In this document: piece by piece, positions 35,801 through 43,942 of the stretch | Numbering within the stretch: the first letter of the stretch is position 1 | Layout: every line of letters begins with the position of its first letter | Assembly (NCBI GenBank): GCA_013359125.1 | Contig: JABWCR010000009.1 | Coordinates: 23,150-87,149 of the forward strand | Length of the DNA: 64,000 bases | Source of the DNA: Armatimonadota bacterium | Lineage (GTDB): Bacteria > Armatimonadota > Fimbriimonadia > Fimbriimonadales > GBS-DC | Reading direction: 5' to 3' | The notes under the pieces: generated by a model | What the model was told of the DNA's origin: nothing | Seen by the model: only the letters and a program-made list of their open reading frames with translations | Database searches by the model: none | Program-made: the position numbers and the translations under genes

Positions 35801-38800
35801 AACTTGTCGTCCGCAGGGTTGCCCTCAGCGTCAAAGAAGGTGATCGCGGTCAATATCCGGCTCACATCGCTCGTCGTGGAGGGGTTGACGATCTCCAGAG
35901 CCGCGTCGAACGCTTGTCGCTGCATGGTCAACTGCTGTTCGATTTGTAACCGAACGCGGGCGCAAACGCCTTCCTCTTCCTGCACCCTCGGCTCCTGACC
36001 TAACAGATGCGCAGCGTGCGATTCGACCGGAATCATCTTGTAGTCGTACAGGTCGCGGGCAGTCGATTCCAGCAACAGGTTTCTTAACTGGCTCATATCG
36101 GGCGGCGTTACGTTTAATAAGGGCTGAAAGCCGTCGCAATTGATGTAGTCGCATTCCACATGGTCGCAATTGCCAATCGGGCATATCAGGGCGACCCGCT
36201 TACAACCCAAATCGATGTTGTACGAAATGTTGTTCACTTCAAACGTCAGCTCGCCCTGAAGATTCAGATAAACGCCCTCAAAACAAGCCGCAAATTGCCA
36301 CGGATCGTCTCGACATTGATCATAAGAGACGTTGATCGATCCTGCGAGTTCGGCGTTCGCTTCGACCCGCAGATTCGCGCGGTACTCCACGCCGTTCACC
36401 TCGACCTCTCCGCCCATGACGAGGTTGTTCAGACCAATCCCGACCTCGCCGCGAATTGTAGCCTCGCCCGTCAAACAGAGCCCATTGCAGCCCCAATCCA
36501 GACCGATCTGTATGTCGCCTTCGATCTTTGGCGACACGCCGATATCGAACTCGAATTCCAAGTCCGCCTCGACCGTACCTAAACCGGGCACGTTGAACTC
36601 CCTGCCGACCTCTAGTTCAAAGTGCTTTCCGGCCAAATTGACCGACAGTTCGATGGCGCCGCCGACGCTCGCAGTGAGGCGCGTCTTCTTGGTACCGTCG
36701 GGACAGCAGACTTCTTGATAGCAAGCTTCGACCGTGGGCAGTTCGACCTCTACGTCCGCTTGTTGGGCGGTCAACGCTTCGATAAACTCGGCAATGGCCT
36801 CCGCGGCGCCGTCGGCAAATCGACTGACGTCGATGCATCGCTCCCTTCCTGGCGGCTGGTTCGGATCGCACCGCTCGCACGGATCGGGCGGTCGGGTAGA
36901 AGGCACGATGTGGTACGGACCGCCCGGGCCGCCGCAGTTCGAGCAGCCGCTCCAACCGCCGCCTCCGCCAGGAATGCCGTGACAACCCGCCTTCGTGTTC
37001 AAGAAGGTTACAGGCACGTTGATGCAGCGCAGCCCGTTGCATTCATAGCAATACTTCACCCATGTGGTAACCGAGCACGGTCCGTCGCTCATAGGCCCCA
37101 ACTGCACTCGTTCGATGCGCACCGGCACAATCCGCCGCTCTCTCGCCCGTAGCGTGCCGATCTGCTCTGACAGCATTGTAAACCGCCAGCGAGGATGCGT
37201 CGGCAGCGCAAACTCCACGCCCTCCGCCGTGATCAAGCCATGATTCTCGATCGTAAAGTTGATCTGCATCGAATCGCCGTCAAAGTCGGCCAAATCGACC
37301 ACCGGCGGATCGACCGTTACAACGGGCGCGGGCACATTGGTCTCGAACACGGCTTCCAACGTAATGATGTTCACGTCGGGTATCTGCGTCGGCGTTACGA
37401 CCCAGTTGTACCGAATCGTCTCTCTCGGCGTAAATGCTACATGCGCGTTCTCGCGACCGGCCTCGATCCGTATGTTCTGGCGATAGGGCGCATGGCCGGC
37501 TGCTCGAACGTTTACAACGTAGTTGCCGGCCGTGATGTCCGCAAACTCTACCGGCTCGTCCGGGCCGGCCACAGTCTCGTGCAACACAGCCTGCGTTATC
37601 GGGTCTAGCAACTGCACGATGCTGTTGGCCAACAGCGGGCCGTCGGTGCGCGGGTTGCCCTGGTCGTCGTAGTAGGTCGATTCGTCCTCGACGAACACGG
37701 CCAGATCGCCCTTGGCGTCCGTGATCGCGTTCAGCCGATAATCGACCGTGATCCCATAGGACCGACCCGCGCCGACCACAAATCCTCCCGTGTATTCGCC
37801 CAGCGGCAAGTCGGCCGGAGGCTCCAGCAAAAGCGAAACGGTTGCTGTGTCGCCTGGGGCCAATGGTCCGATCACCTCGGGCGTCGCCAACCGCATCCAA
37901 GGGACGTTGGGCAACGAAATTCGCACGGTATCGGTCGCGGCTCCGCCGTCGTTCGATATCTGAACATCGACCAGCGTCTGCCGGCCGACCAGCATTCCAG
38001 CCGTCGCCGTGCCGGGTCGCGCGGTCAAGACCGGCCTGGGCGGACGCACGTCTATCCGCACCGGCAATCGCCACTCCGCGCCCTCTTGACTCCGGATCAC
38101 AATATTCGCCGTACCGTGAAGTTCGATCGGCTCGTTGCAAATCACGCTGACCTGAATCGGCACGGTCGCCAGCCCCGGCAGCGTCGAAGGCATCTGAACC
38201 TGAGCGCCGATCTGCGGCGGCGCGTTCTCCAGAGTCCAGGTCAAGCCGTTCAACGGCGCCTCTCCCGGATTGATCAGTTCAAGTTGCGATATGGCGGGAA
38301 TCAGGGGAACCATGTCCAAAGCCAGACTATCGGGCTTAGTGTAAGCGCCCACTATCGTAAACTGATCCTGATCATAGTCCTCGGGATCGCTCGGATGCGA
38401 CGCGCCCACCGTGTAGCGCCCGGCCTCCCTGGGCAACGGCTCGAAGACCTCCATAAAGACGCCTTGCGAGTTCGTGCGCGTCTTGATCGTGCGCTTAAAG
38501 CCGCGCACTGTCAATCGAATCTCAACCGGAACGTTCGGAGCGGGCGCGTTATTGCCCAAGAACCTTGCCTCGCCCACTAACGGCACCGGCGTACCGGCAG
38601 GCGCTACATTGACATCGGTCGAAACCGTGGCCGCATAGGTAACCGGCACGAGGAGGCGCCAACTCTCCTCGTCCGAACCCGCCGCGTTGCTCGCCTTGAT
38701 CGTAACGGTAATGGGATCCGCCGCGCCAATCGCCTGTTGCCAATGGACGCGACCGAGCGAATCGATGGTCATGTCGCTCGGCCCGGACACCAGCGACCAC

Positions 38801-41800
38801 GTAACAGGCAGAGTCCCCTGCGTCAAACTGGGCGTCGGCCCGACATAGGCAACGCCCTCGGCCACTGTCTCATCCCCAATCTCCGCGATCACCGGCGGGA
38901 TTGTTTGAGTTACCACAACTGGGCCAAAGACCGCGAAATTGTTCCCTTCGTTCGATTCGCTCAGGCGATCGTCCGCATCGGTTCTGAGAATGAGGTAGTA
39001 CGTCCCCGGCGCAATCCCCGGCAGAGCATTCTCGATAACACGCTGGTACTCGTCGCCCGACGCTCGCAAGTGGCGAAGCTGATCGGCGCAGATCCACCGA
39101 ATGTCGTTCCCAACCTGATCGTCCGTGGATAGATAGACGCAATCGCTCCAATTGCCCACCGCGTCGCCCTGGCCGATGTTGCGGGTTTTCCAGCGCAAGA
39201 TGTAGCTTTGTCCGGTACCCATCTCGGTCGGCAAGTCTAACGGTTGGATGACCAGATCGGGCGCGAACCCTGTGCGGAAGGTTCCAACGTCCGATAGAGC
39301 CTCTACATTGCAACCGTTCTTGCTCTTGGCGCGATAGTAGTAGGTGGTGTTCGGCCTCAAACCCGCGAGCATTACCAAGTGGCTTTGCGTCAAAGTCTGG
39401 CTGACCGTAGTACTGCTGCCCAAGCCGGGCGTCTCGCCATACTCCACCTGCGACGTGCTTGGGATGTTGGTCGTCCACTGAATAGCCGCTTGAACCTGCG
39501 CGACCTGATGCCGCAACTGTGTTATGACCGGCGGCAAGGCCGCAACCGTAAAGCTTCGCGTTGCAGGCGAAGCATCCACCTTGCCGCCCGTATCCCTTGC
39601 GCGAACTCTAAAGGTGTGCGCGCCGTCGCTCAACCCTGTCAAATGGATCGTCGTTGCTGCCGAATAGTCCGACCACGGCTGCAGATCGATTTGATAAGCG
39701 TATTGCAATTGGCCCACCGGCGTATGGTCGTCCTGGCCGGTAACCGTAAACGCCACGCTTGCCTGGCAGACCGTTGAACCCTCTCCAGGCCCGCTCACAA
39801 TGCTCGTTTCTGGCGGATCGTTCACGCCCAAGACCACTGTTGCTCGCGCTATTACGTTGTTGTTCTCGTTCGATTCGGGCACAGTCTGGGACGCATCCGC
39901 CACCAGCAGCAGGTAGTAGGCGCCGGGCGTCGGCCTTCCCGTGATCGTAGCCGCGGCGTTCCTCGGCAACGTCTGATTAGGATCAAGCCCGCCCGGAGAC
40001 CCCAGTTCGCCAATGAACAGATCGTTCTGGTCCCATGTCTGATTCTGAGACAGATAGATCCGATCGATCCATGGTTGGGCGGCACGGGCGGCGCCCTGGT
40101 TCTGAATGTGCCACGACACGTTAAACGGCACATCCGGCGTAACCTCGGCGGGCGAATTCAGATTCAGCGGCACTAGGTCGGGCGCCTGCCGCGTCGTAAA
40201 TCGGCCCTCTTGCGACATCCCTTCGTGACCGCACGCATCGCGCGAGATCGCCCTAAACGCATACTCCGTGTTCGGCGCCAGATCGGTGATCGTAACCGAG
40301 TGCTCGGTAACCCGCGTCCCGTTCAAAGCGCTTCGAAGCCAAGACTGATCGATCACGCGACGATACTCGACCTGCGAGGTCGCCGCCTCGTTCGTCGTCC
40401 AGGTGATCGTCGCCGACACGGGCGTAACGTTGGTCGAAAGCAAATTACCGATGACCGGGCTGACGGTATCGACCACAAAAGTGCGCGAAGCCGGAGTCGG
40501 ATCGATGTTTCCAAACGGGTCTCTGGCGACGACCTCGAACGTATGGCTGCCCTCGTCGAGTTGAGCAAACGCGCGCGAGGTCGCAGAACTCCAGGCCGAC
40601 CAATTGCCCCCGTCGATCCGCCACTGATACTCCAGCGCATTGCTCGGCCAGAAGTTGTCGGCGCCGACCCAAACAAAACTGACCGGCAACGAGCAGGCCT
40701 GCGCGCCCGGCCCCGATGTGATCGTCGTCTCGGGAGGCGTCGTGTCGGCCAGCGTCCTAAACATCAAGTCGACCGAGGCGCCGCTGTTCCCGCATCGATC
40801 CGCCGAACGAACTCGGAAATGATAGAGGGTGTCCAGACCCAATCCTTGGATAACGATCTGATGCTGCGTCTTCAAAATCGCATCGCAAATCGACGAACCA
40901 TAAGCATCGGTCAACCCATAATCCACACAACTGGTCGCCGGTTCGTTCGTCGTCCATCGAATTACGGCCGATGTGTAGTTGGGTTCGGCGGTTATAGCAG
41001 ACAAGCCCGGCGCCGCCTGATCGTCGTTCAGTTCGAACTCGCGCACTGCCGGCGTCGGATCGATGTTGCCGTCCGCGTCTCGCGCGCGAACCTCAAATCG
41101 ATACAATCCATCCTGCAACCCGCTCAGTTCCACGTCGAGATCGTCCGACCAATCGCTCCAAACGCTCGCATCGGAACCCCTGCGCGACCGATAACTGAAC
41201 GTCAAATCCTCGCTCGGCGTAACATCGTCCGTGCCGCTCCAGCTGAACGAGATAGGCTGCGAACAGACCAAAGAGCGATCCACCGGCCCCGTCTCTATGC
41301 GTGTGTCGGGCGCCGGATTGTGCGCATCGTAGGCGCTGATCAATGCAACGCCCCAGTCGTTCAGCGTGTTGCCGCCCGCGCTAAACGCGACCACCGGCTT
41401 GTTGGCCGTCAGCCTCAACTTCTTGCCCGGCGCAAGCGAAACAACCCCGTCCGCCTCTAAGTTGTAAGCCGACGACCCGATCACCTCGCCATCGTTGTTC
41501 AGCTCGTCAACGGTCAGCGCCGTCTCGCCATAAATCGCAAACGCCCGCCCGCCGTAAGTTTGCGAGTGAAGATGAATCGTGCGGCCGCGATCCCCCTGAT
41601 AGACGGCGACATCGTCGCCCATCCATTCAATACCCGTGCCGCCTTCCAAATCGCCCGACCATACGCCCACTTTGCCGGTCGACTCTAACTTCCATCGCTT
41701 GCGGCCCACGCTCGATCTAAAGTAGTGCGTATTGTTCGCCAGCGCCCTGTCCTGCTCTAACGCCTGCCCCGTATCCAGATCGGTGATCGTAAACGTCGCA

Positions 41801-42735
41801 TCTTCGTAGGCGAAAACAGCAATAGCCCCCCCGCCCCAATTGTGCGTCGCAAACAGGAACTTTCGACCGACGTCCTCGCCATTGTCGCTCGGCACCGCCA
41901 TGTTGCCATTATGGGTGACTAAATGTAACGCGACCGTTCCCGTCGATTCTAATTTGTAAAGCACGCCCGCCGATAACGGGGCGCCCGTCGTCCGCCAATA
42001 TTGATCGCGCTGCAGTGCAAAGTTAGCCGTCGGCACGCCTTGCGCTGTCTTGATCGTAACATCGGCGTCCTCATACGCCATCACGACGAACTCTTCATTG
42101 TTGCTCAGCGCAGGCAGCACAAACTCAAAATTGCGCCCGACCCTCGTCGCTTGCCCCTTAGCCGGAAAGGCCGTGGATCCCGCATTGCCAACATACAGCC
42201 AGACATGCTTCGTCGTCTGCACCTTAAACTGCAAACCGCTCGAGACCGACACCGATCGAACTTCGTACGGATTCAAGACGCCGTTCGCCGCCAGCGCCCC
42301 GCCCACAACGTTGACCACCTGAAAATAGGTCGTCTCGTTCGACGCCGCAATGGTCAGCGATCCCGAAGCAGGCGCAAACCCATAGTAAGCATGGGGATAG
42401 GTAACGTCCAGCAAATAGGACTGCTCGCGCGAGACCGCGTCCACAAACGAGGGCGCCCCAGGAACGCCAGAGGTCAGATTGTACGACACCTCTCTCGACA
42501 CGGCATCGCCCGTCTTCGCCGCATCTGTCGGATTGACGTAGCTCACCTCGCGCGACACCGCATCGGTAACGACAGGCGCATCTTTGGTCCGGTAGCTCAC
42601 CTCCCGAGAAACCGCATCGATCGGCGGCTCGGACTGCAAAACCTGCACCAAACGAATCAGCGACGACCCGGCAAATAAGGGAGCCAGCAGAGCCAGCATC
42701 CCTAACAGCACAACGGCGCGCTTACCGAGTCTCAT
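32824..42735 (-). CDS. Giant secreted multidomain protein with CARDB/Fn3-like modules and dockerin-like tail
   Basis: 3,303 residues. Signal peptide about 1-23. Residues 40-107 hold four copies of DAVSREVSY. Then alternating Fn3/Ig-like modules (a repeated SYRS...DGLYRFEVRARDADGNIDPTPA unit and ATITWTTNEAATSQVEY unit), two CARDB modules (APDLVPLNLN... and APDLVIQPLD..., each ending SNENNN/SNEGNN), further Ig-like domains, a cysteine-rich centre, a cadherin-like NDRNPNNENITIVSFDQGRHG unit near the C-terminus, and a final dockerin-like pair (GDANGDDQIDDSDLAIVL, GDVNGDQVVDDRDLAAVI). No catalytic motif seen. Probably a cell-surface or matrix protein. Third gene of a three-gene run, 11 bases after the previous stop. 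Confidence 0.82.
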   Translation of the reverse strand: MRLGKRAVVLLGMLALLAPLFAGSSLIRLVQVLQSEPPIDAVSREVSYRTKDAPVVTDAVSREVSYVNPTDAAKTGDAVSREVSYNLTSGVPGAPSFVDAVSREQSYLLDVTYPHAYYGFAPASGSLTIAASNETTYFQVVNVVGGALAANGVLNPYEVRSVSVSSGLQFKVQTTKHVWLYVGNAGSTAFPAKGQATRVGRNFEFVLPALSNNEEFVVMAYEDADVTIKTAQGVPTANFALQRDQYWRTTGAPLSAGVLYKLESTGTVALHLVTHNGNMAVPSDNGEDVGRKFLFATHNWGGGAIAVFAYEDATFTITDLDTGQALEQDRALANNTHYFRSSVGRKRWKLESTGKVGVWSGDLEGGTGIEWMGDDVAVYQGDRGRTIHLHSQTYGGRAFAIYGETALTVDELNNDGEVIGSSAYNLEADGVVSLAPGKKLRLTANKPVVAFSAGGNTLNDWGVALISAYDAHNPAPDTRIETGPVDRSLVCSQPISFSWSGTDDVTPSEDLTFSYRSRRGSDASVWSDWSDDLDVELSGLQDGLYRFEVRARDADGNIDPTPAVREFELNDDQAAPGLSAITAEPNYTSAVIRWTTNEPATSCVDYGLTDAYGSSICDAILKTQHQIVIQGLGLDTLYHFRVRSADRCGNSGASVDLMFRTLADTTPPETTITSGPGAQACSLPVSFVWVGADNFWPSNALEYQWRIDGGNWSAWSSATSRAFAQLDEGSHTFEVVARDPFGNIDPTPASRTFVVDTVSPVIGNLLSTNVTPVSATITWTTNEAATSQVEYRRVIDQSWLRSALNGTRVTEHSVTITDLAPNTEYAFRAISRDACGHEGMSQEGRFTTRQAPDLVPLNLNSPAEVTPDVPFNVSWHIQNQGAARAAQPWIDRIYLSQNQTWDQNDLFIGELGSPGGLDPNQTLPRNAAATITGRPTPGAYYLLLVADASQTVPESNENNNVIARATVVLGVNDPPETSIVSGPGEGSTVCQASVAFTVTGQDDHTPVGQLQYAYQIDLQPWSDYSAATTIHLTGLSDGAHTFRVRARDTGGKVDASPATRSFTVAALPPVITQLRHQVAQVQAAIQWTTNIPSTSQVEYGETPGLGSSTTVSQTLTQSHLVMLAGLRPNTTYYYRAKSKNGCNVEALSDVGTFRTGFAPDLVIQPLDLPTEMGTGQSYILRWKTRNIGQGDAVGNWSDCVYLSTDDQVGNDIRWICADQLRHLRASGDEYQRVIENALPGIAPGTYYLILRTDADDRLSESNEGNNFAVFGPVVVTQTIPPVIAEIGDETVAEGVAYVGPTPSLTQGTLPVTWSLVSGPSDMTIDSLGRVHWQQAIGAADPITVTIKASNAAGSDEESWRLLVPVTYAATVSTDVNVAPAGTPVPLVGEARFLGNNAPAPNVPVEIRLTVRGFKRTIKTRTNSQGVFMEVFEPLPREAGRYTVGASHPSDPEDYDQDQFTIVGAYTKPDSLALDMVPLIPAISQLELINPGEAPLNGLTWTLENAPPQIGAQVQMPSTLPGLATVPIQVSVICNEPIELHGTANIVIRSQEGAEWRLPVRIDVRPPRPVLTARPGTATAGMLVGRQTLVDVQISNDGGAATDTVRISLPNVPWMRLATPEVIGPLAPGDTATVSLLLEPPADLPLGEYTGGFVVGAGRSYGITVDYRLNAITDAKGDLAVFVEDESTYYDDQGNPRTDGPLLANSIVQLLDPITQAVLHETVAGPDEPVEFADITAGNYVVNVRAAGHAPYRQNIRIEAGRENAHVAFTPRETIRYNWVVTPTQIPDVNIITLEAVFETNVPAPVVTVDPPVVDLADFDGDSMQINFTIENHGLITAEGVEFALPTHPRWRFTMLSEQIGTLRARERRIVPVRIERVQLGPMSDGPCSVTTWVKYCYECNGLRCINVPVTFLNTKAGCHGIPGGGGGWSGCSNCGGPGGPYHIVPSTRPPDPCERCDPNQPPGRERCIDVSRFADGAAEAIAEFIEALTAQQADVEVELPTVEACYQEVCCPDGTKKTRLTASVGGAIELSVNLAGKHFELEVGREFNVPGLGTVEADLEFEFDIGVSPKIEGDIQIGLDWGCNGLCLTGEATIRGEVGIGLNNLVMGGEVEVNGVEYRANLRVEANAELAGSINVSYDQCRDDPWQFAACFEGVYLNLQGELTFEVNNISYNIDLGCKRVALICPIGNCDHVECDYINCDGFQPLLNVTPPDMSQLRNLLLESTARDLYDYKMIPVESHAAHLLGQEPRVQEEEGVCARVRLQIEQQLTMQRQAFDAALEIVNPSTTSDVSRILTAITFFDAEGNPADDKFAIYPPTLRNVTAVDGTGLLPPTTIANINWIIVPRENAAPMQATRYYVGGLLQFEFEGATHVVRLEPMPIDVLPDPRLVLDYFMQSRVYSDDPFTPEVERAEPFSLGLILKNIGFGAARDVQIQSSQPRIVENERGLLIDFQIVGSQVNDRPITPSLNVNLGDVPPGMTSVARWLLISSLQGRFVEFNADYRHVNPLGDQSLSLIETPIGTHFLDHVVRIQHPDDDNRPDFLVNDDPINDEEELPDGVYSSDGSFANVTAIANGTIDAPITDVRLSTIGRIPTTPQGFVYIRWPDPAQGRFRLVGVTRLDGRPIFMGDNAWTTHRIRRPAGGAPVEENRLHVFDHNPTAFYVLTYERRIPENITPGEAKLQPDGQRVIAGAELGAAVTAVFEDGYYIEALDRSSGIKVKGGIVLEGDRVKVEGFMATDSNDERFIDARGPAARIVKVGEGPLDPLMISVRSLYAGDYFYHAGTGVGQRGMAGGVGLNPVGLLLKVQGRVTDSTNDWVLIDDGDGREAKIYLAEDSVAPPVGQFISAIGVLSVEKINGQLYPALRIRRTDDLREVSATQILAAPEALLRTGFNLLSMPGMAANPNPLSVLSEFAGAGLTDRLRRFDAAGQREIVYNSANPADFGNMLWPDGFQLRLNAGERLYYEYQGVRTESGDLWVSLPKTGVTLIGSGFDAEVDWSSTKVTDGAKTVTLLSASRIEVPVWLNSIAYYFDAATQTDKRLGIDLDNPDSTRMQPWYGYWVSTSRDNLALFITSGGPLAMDDRVSTSVNTAVNISVLANDRNPNNENITIVSFDQGRHGAVTLVDGATLRYDPETGFRGIDRFSYTIMGPSGVRSTAVVTVVVGLVRLTGRVHLQNFAGAVNALPVILEINDQTYEIRLTGSGQLGTFTADLPPAGRHLVRVKPRGYLRESQFVTTAGQDLEIEFRGLLIGDANGDDQIDDSDLAIVLTQFGDSGFGRLGDVNGDQVVDDRDLAAVITNLGAR
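42415..42618 (-). repeat. Four DAVSREVSY nonapeptide repeats at the N-terminus of the giant protein
   Basis: Residues 40-48, 58-66, 77-85 and 99-107 read DAVSREVSY three times and DAVSREQSY once, spaced 18-22 residues apart. Codon choice differs among copies, so the peptide rather than the DNA is being kept. Confidence 0.85.
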
Positions 42736-42746
42736 TCAATGGCGCC

Positions 42747-43925
42747 CTATGGACGGTACGCTCTTGCCTGTATCACGCCCGCACCGGGAGGCAGGGTCAA
42801 CTGGGCCTCCCAGATCGACAAAGGCGTATCGCCGCTCACGCGGATCGCTTGCACCTCGAACCGCTGACCATGGCGCGGGACGGCATAGACCACCACCGCC
42901 CAGTTCCTCGGCACGTTTCGAGCCTCTACCCGAACCGTTACCGGACCGCCGCCCGTTAGGGTAACGTCCTGCCCGCCTAAGTTCAAACTGCCCCTCGGAT
43001 CGTTCGGCGCAGACGCCCCGCCGATCGACACCACCTTAACGCTCGGCGCGTTGTCCGGCGGCCAAATGAGCGGCGGACTGTCGGGCGCCGCTTCGGAGGC
43101 TGCAGGCGTGCGGCGCACAACTCCATTGATGCTGTTCGCCTCCAGTCGTATCCGCCCAACAGCGCCCCGCGAACCGGTGTCGATCAAACCGGCCGATGTG
43201 CCGTCGATCGCGTTGGCCAATATCCGCACAGCCCCGCCAGAACCAAGGTAGACCGAAGAAGTACCCGCAATCGAGCGAACGGTTCCCGTAACCGTAACCG
43301 TGTTGCGACAAGCGATCAGAATCGCTCCTCCGCCCGCGCTCCCATCGTGCGTCGCGTCTGTCCGACCGCCGCCGCCCGACCCGCCGATCAAAGGCACGAT
43401 CTGTGCGTTGCCGTAGGGACGAACATCGCCAAATCGGCCCGCAGCGTTGGCATTGCCCGTGCCCGATGCCGACAACCCGCCTCCCGGACCAAATCCGCCC
43501 GAAGCCACAGTGGCGAACAAGGCCGCTGCCCCTCCGCGATGGCCTCCCGGGCCAGGCTCGGCGATGCTCCCTAAGTTGGCCGCATTGCCGCCGCTCAAAT
43601 CGACCGTGCCCGCAATGCTCACCGTCTCCTTGACCAGCCAAACGACCGGAGCGCCGCTCGGATGATTGATGAAACGCACGGTCGCGCCGCTCGGAATGTT
43701 CACCGAGTTGTACTTGAACACCACCGCCCACTTCGCCGCATCGTATACGCCAGCGCCCGTACCCGCCTGGTCCCACTGTCCGGGTACCGCTTGGCTCAGG
43801 TCGATGGTGAGGGTGCCGGCGCCCGGGTTGAGGTCGCCGTCCGACCCGTCCGAAGGCACATCGATCTGTCCCCAAGCCGCAAGGCCCGTCAACAAGAAAA
43901 CCAATCCGATCAATCGTATGTTCAT
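42747..43925 (-). CDS. Secreted glycine-rich protein of unknown function
   Basis: 392 residues. Signal peptide MNIRLIGLVFLLTGLAAWGQ; start fixed by AGGAGA six bases upstream (the frame runs on to 44087 inside the next gene and is not used). The body resembles the glycine-rich modules of the neighbouring 1,000-residue protein: an IPSGATVRFINHPSGAPVVW strand region, GPGGHRGGAAALF, GGSGGGGRTDATHDGSAGGG and VTVTGTVRSIAG, as in beta-helix-like polymorphic surface proteins. It ends without a dockerin tail. Lies 17 bases after the upstream gene, 11 before the giant gene. Confidence 0.75.
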   Translation of the reverse strand: MNIRLIGLVFLLTGLAAWGQIDVPSDGSDGDLNPGAGTLTIDLSQAVPGQWDQAGTGAGVYDAAKWAVVFKYNSVNIPSGATVRFINHPSGAPVVWLVKETVSIAGTVDLSGGNAANLGSIAEPGPGGHRGGAAALFATVASGGFGPGGGLSASGTGNANAAGRFGDVRPYGNAQIVPLIGGSGGGGRTDATHDGSAGGGAILIACRNTVTVTGTVRSIAGTSSVYLGSGGAVRILANAIDGTSAGLIDTGSRGAVGRIRLEANSINGVVRRTPAASEAAPDSPPLIWPPDNAPSVKVVSIGGASAPNDPRGSLNLGGQDVTLTGGGPVTVRVEARNVPRNWAVVVYAVPRHGQRFEVQAIRVSGDTPLSIWEAQLTLPPGAGVIQARAYRP

Positions 43926-43942
43926 TGTTCTCTCCTGCATGG

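Noticed and set aside
40210..41460. A 416-codon plus-strand frame
   Set aside because: Antisense shadow of the 3,303-residue gene, Arg-rich, no motif.
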